Assembly (NCBI GenBank): GCA_934462825.1
Contig: CAKSIP010000019.1
Coordinates: forward strand, 1-30,137
Direction of reading: 5' to 3'
DNA length: 30,137 nucleotides
Source of the DNA: an uncultured Eubacteriales bacterium
GTDB lineage: Bacteria > Bacillota > Clostridia > Oscillospirales > CAG-272
Shown piece after piece: positions 15,866 through 21,559 of this stretch. A program made the translations under genes and the position numbers. How positions within the stretch are numbered: the first letter of the stretch is position 1; each line of letters starts with the position of its first letter. The notes under the pieces are model-generated. The model ran no database searches. It had not been told where the DNA came from and saw nothing but the letters and a program-made list of their open reading frames with translations.

Positions 15866-17071
15866 TTATACCTTCCTTTCGTAAACTGCCCTTCTGCGAC
15901 AGTATGTGAAATAATTGATGCCGTAAAATTCCATTTTTTCAAACGGGGTTGCTCGCCCCTTGGTTAAGAAACGGCCCGGATCGACCGTTTCGCACTCCGA
16001 AAGATTCCAAACGGAGTATCCGTCAAAGGGTATACCGAACCGTTGGCGCGGAGAAATGGCCATAAGCTCGATCAAGCGTTCAAGTCCGATCCGCTTTTGC
16101 TTTTTGACCAGCTCCGTATAGAGAGCCGGAAACGCTGTTTCAAGCCCAACGATGCCAAACGCACTGCCGGCAAGACCTTTTGATTTTTCTTCGGCGCTGT
16201 GAGGCGCATGATCGGTAGCAATCATGTCAATGGTGCCGTCAGCAAGGCCTTCCAGCAGCGCCTGCCTGTCTTCCTCGGAGCGAAGGGGCGGATTCATCTT
16301 AAAACGCCCGTCCTCCTGCAGGTCTTTCTCGGACAAAAGCAAGTAGTGCGGCGCCGTTTCACAGCTGACATTGACGCCACGCGCCTTGGCGTTGCGAATC
16401 AGCTGCACACTTTCCTTGCAGGAGATGTGGCAAACGTGGTAAGCGCACCCCGTTTCCTCGGCCAGCCGAAGATCCCGTGCAATCGGCCCCCATTCGCTCT
16501 CGCTGCAAATGCCGCGATGGCCATGCTGCTTGGCATAAGCGCCATCGTGTATATACCCTCCGTGAAGCAAGGTATTATCTTCGCAATGCGCGGCAATCAC
16601 TTTGCCGAGCCTTTGCGCCTCCTGCATTAACGCACGCATCATGCTTTCCTGCTGAACGCCCTTTCCGTCGTCCGAAAAGGCAACGACCTTCTCCGCCATG
16701 CCGGCCAAATCAGCCGGGATTTCGCCTTTTTGTTCGACCGTTAATGCGCCGTACGGAAACACATACACCCCATTGCTTTGGGCAATCCTTGCCAGCTCTT
16801 GTCCGAGATGCTCCGCGTTATCCGGCACAGGATTCAGATTCGGCATCGTGCATACGGCCGTAAAACCGCCATGCGCGGCGGCCGCGCACCCGGATGCAAT
16901 CGTCTCTTTATAAGAAAAGCCGGGTTCACGAAAATGCACATGCACATCGCAGAATCCGGGAAAAACAGTATAACAATCCAACGCAAAACGATTGGGAAAA
17001 TCAGAAATCCGGTCTTTTGCCTCTTTACCGGACAAAAATACGTTCGATGCAAAGCAATCAAAATGGCTCAT
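15866..17071 (-). CDS. pyrC: Dihydroorotase (class I)
   Basis: It cyclises carbamoyl-aspartate to dihydroorotate. With the start at ATG 17071 the product is 401 residues and shows the amidohydrolase metal site DVHVHFREPG (His44, His46), the AFSDDGKGV segment of type I bacterial enzymes, AAHCED, and the late catalytic IDMIATDHAPHS. I chose 17071 because GAAAGGAGAG lies eight bases upstream; reading from an earlier ATG would start inside the attenuator hairpin. It is the first gene of the pyr operon. Confidence 0.94.
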   Translation of the reverse strand: MSHFDCFASNVFLSGKEAKDRISDFPNRFALDCYTVFPGFCDVHVHFREPGFSYKETIASGCAAAAHGGFTAVCTMPNLNPVPDNAEHLGQELARIAQSNGVYVFPYGALTVEQKGEIPADLAGMAEKVVAFSDDGKGVQQESMMRALMQEAQRLGKVIAAHCEDNTLLHGGYIHDGAYAKQHGHRGICSESEWGPIARDLRLAEETGCAYHVCHISCKESVQLIRNAKARGVNVSCETAPHYLLLSEKDLQEDGRFKMNPPLRSEEDRQALLEGLADGTIDMIATDHAPHSAEEKSKGLAGSAFGIVGLETAFPALYTELVKKQKRIGLERLIELMAISPRQRFGIPFDGYSVWNLSECETVDPGRFLTKGRATPFEKMEFYGINYFTYCRRRAVYERKV

Positions 17072-17101
17072 TCGGTTCTCTCCTTTCGATTCGGATCTCA
17101 T

Positions 17102-17127
17102 AAAAAAGTCCACCTCTATCGGTGGAC
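17102..17127 (-). terminator. Intrinsic terminator in the pyr operon leader (attenuator)
   Basis: On the minus strand GTCCACC (17121-17127), loop GATAGA and GGTGGAC (17108-17114) are followed directly by TTTTTT (17102-17107), about 75 bases downstream of the predicted transcription start and about 30 before the pyrC start codon. A terminator between promoter and first gene implies regulated read-through. Confidence 0.75.
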
Positions 17128-17175
17128 ACATAGAAAAAACATATGTACGGTTTTATTCTACTTCGTTTCACCGAT
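17118..17175 (-). promoter_or_regulatory. Candidate antiterminator pairing in the pyr leader
   Basis: On the minus strand ATCGGTG (17169-17175) is exactly complementary to CACCGAT (17118-17124), which covers part of the 5' arm and the loop of the terminator. The two pairings cannot exist together. The ATCGGTG copy lies inside a possible eight-codon reading frame (17158-17184, MQMIGETK) that lacks a good ribosome binding site. No PyrR-type binding loop was recognised by eye, so the sensing mechanism is open. Confidence 0.45.
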
Positions 17176-17209
17176 CATCTGCATCAAATGAAATCTCAGC
17201 GTTGAAAAT

Positions 17210-17238
17210 AGTATATCACATCGAATGGCTTTTGTCAA
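17210..17238 (-). promoter_or_regulatory. Promoter of the pyr operon
   Basis: On the minus strand TTGACA (17233-17238), a 17-base spacer and TATACT (17210-17215) form a near-perfect sigma-A promoter. Transcription would start near 17203, leaving a leader of about 130 bases before pyrC. Confidence 0.85.
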
Positions 17239-17361
17239 CACCAAAATCTCGACTTTTTCATTTTTCCGATGGGTTTCTTTTTTACAGCGGCGCGGCGGCC
17301 GATTTCTCCGCTTTTATCTCTTTTATCAGCAAGCATGACAAAAAACGACTGTCTTTCATAT

Positions 17362-17367
17362 TATAAT
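17362..17367 (+). promoter_or_regulatory. -10 box of the DUF11 gene
   Basis: A consensus TATAAT lies 43 bases before the ATG at 17411. The best -35 candidate (ATGACA at 17335-17340) is 21 bases away, too far for a standard promoter, so only the -10 element is supported. Confidence 0.45.
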
Positions 17368-17410
17368 AACAGAGATTTACGGATCTCAAATTCACAAAAC
17401 GGAGGTTTTT

Positions 17411-18265
17411 ATGCCCAGCTTCTCGAATCAGGCAACGCTATCTTACAACGGCAACGTAGCCCTTTCCAACATTGTTACCGGAGAGATTGTGGAAGTGCTG
17501 ACTGCGACCAAAAACGCACTGCGCCCCACCTACACGCCCGACGATACCGTTACCTATGTAATCAACATTATCAACTCCGGCACGACGGCCGTTGCCGGCG
17601 TCACGCTCAGCGATAATCTCGGTGCTTACCCCATAGCCAACCAGACGGTTGTTCCTTTGAATTATGTGCCCGGCTCGCTGAAATTTTATGTCAACGGAGT
17701 CCTGCAACCCACACCGTCCATCACAGCCGGACCGCCCCTCACCGTTACCGGGCTTACCATCCCTGCCGGCGCCAACGCGGCGCTTGTCTATGAAGCTACT
17801 GTCAACACGCTGGCACCGCCCACGGTCGGCGGAAGCGTAACCAACACGGCCACCGTGACAGGCGGCGGCCTTACCGCGCCCATCACAGCGGCGGAAACGA
17901 TCAACTCCACCGCCGCGCCGATACTCAGCATCGGCAAATCGGTTTCCCCGGCTACGGTTTCGGAAAACGGACAGCTGACCTACACTTTCCAAATTCAAAA
18001 CCGCGGCAACACGGCCGCAACGGCCACGGACAATGTGGTTGTGACCGACAACTTCAATCCCATTTTGAATCCGATCACGGTCACGCTGAACGGGCAAGCG
18101 CTTACGGCCGGCACCGATTACACGTATGACGCAACGACCGGTGCTTTTGCTACCGTTCCCGGCCGCATCACCGTTCCGGCCGCCACCTATGCGCAAAACA
18201 CGACCACCGGGGCCTTTACCATCGCCCCCGGTTCCGCTGTGCTCACCGTAACCGGTACTGTCTGA
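17411..18265 (+). CDS. DUF11 repeat-domain protein, unknown function
   Basis: The 284-residue product is rich in Thr, Ala, Val and Asn and almost lacks Cys and Trp. It contains two DUF11-like immunoglobulin-fold units: about 30-145 (TYTPDDTVTYVINIINSG…VTLSDNLG) and about 165-284 (SENGQLTYTFQIQNRG…VVVTDNF). DUF11 domains usually occur as repeats in long wall-anchored proteins; here just two form a stand-alone protein with no signal peptide, membrane segment or sorting signal. I recall similar short proteins in other Clostridia, without known function. GGAGG is five bases before the ATG. It stands alone, divergent from the pyr operon. Whether it leaves the cell, and by what route, cannot be told. 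Confidence 0.72.
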   Translation: MPSFSNQATLSYNGNVALSNIVTGEIVEVLTATKNALRPTYTPDDTVTYVINIINSGTTAVAGVTLSDNLGAYPIANQTVVPLNYVPGSLKFYVNGVLQPTPSITAGPPLTVTGLTIPAGANAALVYEATVNTLAPPTVGGSVTNTATVTGGGLTAPITAAETINSTAAPILSIGKSVSPATVSENGQLTYTFQIQNRGNTAATATDNVVVTDNFNPILNPITVTLNGQALTAGTDYTYDATTGAFATVPGRITVPAATYAQNTTTGAFTIAPGSAVLTVTGTV

Positions 18266-18283
18266 CCGATCTTCCTGATCCCG

Positions 18284-18309
18284 GAGGCTCAAGGACTTCC
18301 TTGAGCCTC
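18284..18309. terminator. Perfect 12-bp hairpin after the DUF11 gene
   Basis: GAGGCTCAAGGA (18284-18295) and TCCTTGAGCCTC (18298-18309) pair perfectly around two bases, 18 bases beyond the stop. There is no T-tract. A weaker stem, CGCCCTC (18318-18324) with GAGGGCG (18342-18348), follows. Confidence 0.55.
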
Positions 18310-18408
18310 ATGGGGAACGCCCTCCCGAGCCTTCCTTGAAAGAGGGCGAAAAAGCGCCCGTGCTTTGCATAATGATTCCGATAATTCACCGATTATTCAA
18401 ACTTTCGA

Positions 18409-18438
18409 TTGGCTTTTGAAACAATCCTCCTTTATAAT
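18409..18438 (+). promoter_or_regulatory. Promoter of the acetyltransferase gene
   Basis: TTGGCT (18409-18414), an 18-base spacer and a consensus TATAAT (18433-18438) lie about 45 bases before the TTG start at 18484. The -10 box is strong; the -35 match is moderate. Confidence 0.55.
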
Positions 18439-18483
18439 GAATAGGCAAAAAACGAACCAAATTTTTCTATTCGGAGGGACATC

Positions 18484-19293
18484 TTGCGACTGGCCGATGT
18501 AAATGATCCGATTTTTGAAACGCTTCTGGACGAGCGTGAAAAAATCGTATATAATTTGTTTTACCTGATTCGAAGCAACCCGACCTCTTTTATTGCCACG
18601 GACGACAAAAGCTATATTTTTGCGCAAAATTCTCGCCGTGCGCCCAATTGGATCTTTTTGAAGGGAGAGCCTGACAAGGCGGCCGCCAACGAAATTGTGG
18701 CTCTGCTTTCCGGTATGGTTCAGCTGAACCCCCTGCTCTGCATCAACGGCAACGAGCAGCTGCTTACCCCGCTGTTAGACCAAGTCACCTCGCGCCTGGA
18801 TGTTCCTTATAAAAAGAACGTGCCCCTCGCCGTTTACGCTTGTGATGAGCTGCACCCCATTGCACCCAAGGGGCGCATTATCACGCCGCGTGAAGAACAC
18901 TGCGCGGTCATTACCGAATTTGTAAAGCATCTGTCGCAGGATGCAAGCGATCTCTTTTTGCGCACAGAAGATTTGGATAAATTTGTTGTGTCTCTGATGT
19001 ACTCCCACTCGCTGTACCTGTGGGAAGACGAAAAAGTGGTTGCTATGGCCAAAATTGCGCACAAAACCGATCGCTATGCGCGCATCAACACGGTATACAC
19101 CGACCGCGCCAGCCGCGGATTGGGATACACGCGTATGTTGATCGGAACGCTTTGCGAATCGTTGATGAAGCAAAAGCTGTTGCCTATTGTTTACGTCAAC
19201 GACAAAAGCGAGGAATCGTCCTTGGTGTATCAAAATCTCGGATTTACGCGCCGTGGCGAGATCACGCAATTTGTTTTTGAACAAAAGCTGTAA
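18484..19293 (+). CDS. GNAT-family acetyltransferase
   Basis: The C-terminal half (about 135-269) has the GNAT fold signature: YLWEDEKVVAMAKI, then INTVYTDRASRGLGYTRML, where R-x-x-G-L-G is the acetyl-CoA pyrophosphate loop, and VYVNDKSEESSLVYQNLGF near the end. The N-terminal half (about 1-130) is a separate domain seen in the FR47-like subgroup. It probably transfers an acetyl group from acetyl-CoA to a small molecule or protein; the acceptor is unknown. Translation appears to start at TTG 18484, five bases after GGAGGG; no in-frame ATG near the ribosome binding site competes. It is transcribed alone from the promoter at 18409-18438. Confidence 0.82.
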   Translation: MRLADVNDPIFETLLDEREKIVYNLFYLIRSNPTSFIATDDKSYIFAQNSRRAPNWIFLKGEPDKAAANEIVALLSGMVQLNPLLCINGNEQLLTPLLDQVTSRLDVPYKKNVPLAVYACDELHPIAPKGRIITPREEHCAVITEFVKHLSQDASDLFLRTEDLDKFVVSLMYSHSLYLWEDEKVVAMAKIAHKTDRYARINTVYTDRASRGLGYTRMLIGTLCESLMKQKLLPIVYVNDKSEESSLVYQNLGFTRRGEITQFVFEQKL

Positions 19294-19329
19294 TTTTTAC
19301 AGCTTCTCACATTTTTTATTTTACATGTT

Positions 19330-19366
19330 AAGGGCTGTTAAAAACTCGATGTTTTTAACAGCCCTT
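19330..19366. terminator. Perfect 16-bp hairpin after the acetyltransferase gene
   Basis: AAGGGCTGTTAAAAAC (19330-19345) pairs perfectly with GTTTTTAACAGCCCTT (19351-19366) around TCGAT. The T-run lies inside the stem and not after it, so termination may depend on the next hairpin. Member of the TGTTAAAAA family. Confidence 0.7.
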
Positions 19367-19367
19367 C

Positions 19368-19397
19368 AAAAATGCCGGTCGGGATTCCGGCGTTTTT
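19368..19397 (+). terminator. Second terminator directly after the first
   Basis: AAAAATGCCGG (19368-19378) pairs with CCGGCGTTTTT (19387-19397) with one T-G wobble around an eight-base loop. The paired A and T runs give it a terminator-like tail in both directions. Confidence 0.6.
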
Positions 19398-19493
19398 GAG
19401 CGATTCTTGGTCGTTTTTGCCTTTCATATCTTGTTTTTTGATTTTCTTTCGTGGCAAAACGGCGGCGATTTGCCGCCGAGATCAACGTCGCCG

Positions 19494-19530
19494 GAGTGTG
19501 GAAAAACTCAAGATGAGTTTTTCCACACTC
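19494..19530. terminator. Perfect 17-bp hairpin before the Thr/Pro-rich gene
   Basis: GAGTGTGGAAAAACTCA (19494-19510) and TGAGTTTTTCCACACTC (19514-19530) pair perfectly around AGA, followed by CCTTTTCTTTTT. This is a strong plus-direction terminator, 110 bases before the start at 19640. Confidence 0.7.
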
Positions 19531-19639
19531 CCTTTTCTTTTTCGCGCCATTCTTGCCGTTATTTCTCTGCATTGACGCGGAACGCGCCGGAAATACTAAC
19601 ATCACCCGGATTTATTCAACAGAAAGGAAATGCAAAATC

Positions 19640-20131
19640 ATGAAGATAGATTCCATGCAAAAAAAGCGACGGCAAAAAGCGCGTTTTGCGCTTTGGCTCT
19701 TTGCGCTTTGCTGTCTTTTCGGCATGCTTTTGGCCTTTGCCGCTGCCACCGCCGCCTTGGCGGCACCTGACGGGACAACCGCCTCAGGCACGGTTCCTTC
19801 CGCCACCGGTACAGCCGGCATCGGAACGCCGGCTCCCTCCGCCACCGTGACGCAACCAACCCATACGCCGGTCCCCACGCCATCCGTCACCGCCGCTCCC
19901 AGCGTCACTCCGACGGCTTCCATCGTTCCATCGGAAACTGCTGCGCCGAACCCGAACACAGCCGATCAGGCCGGCCGCATCCTGGGCATCATTATCGCCA
20001 TTATCGTTGCCGTCGCGCTGATTATGGTCATTATCGCTTTGATTCCCAAAGGAAGCGACAAAGCAGCGGGCAGAAACGGCAAACATTCTTCCTCAAACAA
20101 GGATAACGAAAACGACAACCCGCGCACCTGA
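19640..20131 (+). CDS. Thr/Pro/Ser-rich membrane protein, unknown function
   Basis: The 163-residue product has four parts: a basic N-terminus (KKRRQKAR), a hydrophobic segment (about 16-40) that may be a signal peptide ending at ALAA, a low-complexity stretch of Thr, Pro, Ala, Ser and Val (about 43-108) with TPxPT and SVTP runs, and a second hydrophobic helix (ILGIIIAIIVAVALIMVIIALIP, given here by its ends ILGIII and IIALIP, about 115-137) with a basic, polar tail. The likely topology is an outer stalk-like segment held by the second helix. The start at 19640 is favoured because AAAGGA lies upstream, though at 11 bases. No function can be assigned; the composition resembles spacer regions of surface proteins. 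Confidence 0.6.
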   Translation: MKIDSMQKKRRQKARFALWLFALCCLFGMLLAFAAATAALAAPDGTTASGTVPSATGTAGIGTPAPSATVTQPTHTPVPTPSVTAAPSVTPTASIVPSETAAPNPNTADQAGRILGIIIAIIVAVALIMVIIALIPKGSDKAAGRNGKHSSSNKDNENDNPRT

Positions 20132-20182
20132 TCCTTTCGTTCGTTCTTGGCTTTTCAATTTTTTTGGCGGCCAAACGACCTC

Positions 20183-20226
20183 GGAGTGTTAAAAAATGTG
20201 TTCTGCGTTTTTTAGCACTCCTTTTT
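20183..20226. terminator. Bidirectional terminator between convergent genes
   Basis: GGAGTGTTAAAAAATG (20183-20198) pairs with CGTTTTTTAGCACTCC (20206-20221) with two T-G wobbles, followed by TTTTTC. It lies between the convergent genes ending at 20131 and 20229. Member of the TGTTAAAAA family. Confidence 0.75.
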
Positions 20227-20228
20227 CT

Positions 20229-21041
20229 TTATTTCTGTTTCGGTTCTTTCAAAATGCGACGAATAGCAAAAAGCTGCATACGTTTAGGCAGAGCATGCAA
20301 AAGCAGCAGCAGGGGGTTCCGATTGATGGAATAGGCGAATTTGGGGTTTCTTTTTTGCAAAATTTTCCCCGTCAAAGCCGCGATCTTTTCCGGCCGCACA
20401 GATTTGGCTTCCACACGGTCTACAATGCGGCGAAAGCGTTCCGCATTATAGAAATAGAGCCGGGTATCGGCCTGAAACTTTTCCAATTCCCCGGTAGAAA
20501 CACCGAGCATGCCGGTTTTCACAGCGCCCGCACGAATGACCGACACGGAAACATCCAACAGCTGAAGCTCCATGCGCAACGCATACGCATATTTATCCAG
20601 CGAGGCTTTTGTGACGGCGTATAATCCCGTAAACGGAAGCGGATCCAGCGGGGCCAGCTCGCTGGTTGTCATCACGATTCGGCTTCCCGGCCGGAGAAAA
20701 GGGCAAAACGTCCGATTGACAAGAAAGGCTCCGAACACGTTCACACGGAAGGCTAGGGCAAATTCCTCAAAAGGGATTTCAACCAACGAATTCAACCGAT
20801 ATATACCGGCATAGTGAACAATTGCGTACAGCTCCTTTGTGATTTGGCCAACCCTCTCCGCCGCTTGCCTGACGGCGGTTTCGTCGGTAATATCGACCTG
20901 CAGAGGAATCACGTTTTCGTCTGTCGCCCCAGCTTCCCATCTTTGATCCAATGCGAACACGCCAAAGCCCATGGCGGTCAGTGTTCGGACAGCCGCCCGT
21001 CCCATTCCGCCGTTGGCTCCGGTCACGAGAACATATTTCAT
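20229..21041 (-). CDS. Short-chain dehydrogenase/reductase
   Basis: This 270-residue NAD(P)-dependent oxidoreductase has the Rossmann motif TGANGGMG (about 7-14), an HYAG version of the usual NNAG strand motif, and the catalytic segment with Ser in TTSELAP and Tyr-x-x-x-Lys in YAVTK. The C-terminal 40 residues (PLLLLLHALPKRMQLFAIRRIL) suggest membrane attachment or a lipid-type substrate, as in some SDRs, but this is a guess. I chose ATG 21041, since AAAGGA lies eight bases upstream and a promoter is at 21087-21115; an upstream frame extension carries no dehydrogenase motif. The substrate is unknown. It stands alone between convergent and divergent neighbours. Confidence 0.85.
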   Translation of the reverse strand: MKYVLVTGANGGMGRAAVRTLTAMGFGVFALDQRWEAGATDENVIPLQVDITDETAVRQAAERVGQITKELYAIVHYAGIYRLNSLVEIPFEEFALAFRVNVFGAFLVNRTFCPFLRPGSRIVMTTSELAPLDPLPFTGLYAVTKASLDKYAYALRMELQLLDVSVSVIRAGAVKTGMLGVSTGELEKFQADTRLYFYNAERFRRIVDRVEAKSVRPEKIAALTGKILQKRNPKFAYSINRNPLLLLLHALPKRMQLFAIRRILKEPKQK

Positions 21042-21086
21042 ATCGTTTGTCCTTTCCCTTGTTTTTCTCTTGATTCTTCTGCTTCG

Positions 21087-21115
21087 ATTATACCATATTT
21101 TTCGGCGAAAAACAA
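21087..21115 (-). promoter_or_regulatory. Promoter of the dehydrogenase gene
   Basis: On the minus strand TTGTTT (21110-21115), a 17-base spacer and TATAAT (21087-21092) with an extended -10 (TGGTATAAT) lie about 45 bases before the ATG at 21041. Confidence 0.65.
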
Positions 21116-21204
21116 TAGAATCCGCCGCGCATGGCCGCCCGGCTCGCCAAAATTGCTCGGCCGACGATACAACAGACTTTTTCGGCAAAAATCGGCGATT
21201 GCTC

Positions 21205-21233
21205 TTGACAAGATTCTTTTTTTGATTTATTAT
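21205..21233 (+). promoter_or_regulatory. Promoter of the feo operon
   Basis: TTGACA (21205-21210), a 17-base spacer and TATTAT (21228-21233) lie about 70 bases before the feoA start at 21301. Confidence 0.75.
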
Positions 21234-21241
21234 TTAATATT

Positions 21242-21261
21242 GATAACAGATAACCATTGAC
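21242..21261 (+). promoter_or_regulatory. Fur-like iron box at the feo transcription start
   Basis: Two direct GATAAC hexamers (21242-21247, 21249-21254) are followed by ATTGAC (21256-21261), the approximate inverse of the same hexamer. This resembles the three-hexamer GATAAT reading of Fur boxes and sits on the expected start site of feo transcription, where a bound repressor would block the promoter. The match is imperfect. Confidence 0.45.
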
Positions 21262-21300
21262 ACGCATAAAAAATGTACTATGCAAGGAAGGAACAACAAT

Positions 21301-21552
21301 TTGACATTAAATGAGTTAAAAGTCGGGCAAAGCGCCCGTATCATTGCTGTAAGCGGCCAAGGCCCTTTGCGGAATCGCCTCATCGACATGGGGTTGATTC
21401 CGCACACGGAGCTAACGCTTTGCAAAGTGGCTCCCATGGGAGATCCCATTGAAATTCACATACGCGGCTATGAGCTGACACTCCGGTGCGAGGACGCGAA
21501 GGATATTACCGTCGAACCGATTCCCAAGCCTTCGACCGAAAAGGGAGCGTGA
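21301..21552 (+). CDS. feoA: Ferrous iron transport protein A
   Basis: This is a small cytoplasmic SH3-like protein that assists FeoB. The product is 83 residues with the family pattern LNELKVGQSARI, LRNRLIDMGLIPHTELTL and GDPIEIHIRGYELTLR. I place the start at TTG 21301, eight bases after GGAAGGA; an ATG at 21280 would include the ribosome binding site itself in the coding region. feoB starts seven bases after the stop, so the two are translated from one message. It is normal in length for FeoA. Confidence 0.9.
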   Translation: MTLNELKVGQSARIIAVSGQGPLRNRLIDMGLIPHTELTLCKVAPMGDPIEIHIRGYELTLRCEDAKDITVEPIPKPSTEKGA

Positions 21553-21559
21553 CAAAACG

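Larger units (their letters stand above)
19294..19639. other. Gene-free interval with three strong hairpins
   Basis: This 346-base interval holds hairpins at 19330-19366, 19368-19397 and 19494-19530, plus a short perfect stem CGGCGGC/GCCGCCG (19460-19478). A purely basic 79-codon minus-strand frame across it has no ribosome binding site and is not credible as a gene. No promoter with both hexamers was found for the gene at 19640. Confidence 0.6.

Noticed and set aside
17072..17203. PyrR binding site in the pyr leader
   Set aside because: No sequence close to the known PyrR-binding loop was seen; an RNA model search is needed to be sure.
17438..18292. 284-codon minus-strand frame rich in Gly and Arg
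   Set aside because: It mirrors the DUF11 gene, which has the better start signals and recognised domains.
21042..21188. N-terminal extension of the short-chain dehydrogenase
   Set aside because: The extension covers the promoter and ribosome binding site, and the Rossmann motif begins normally at 21041.
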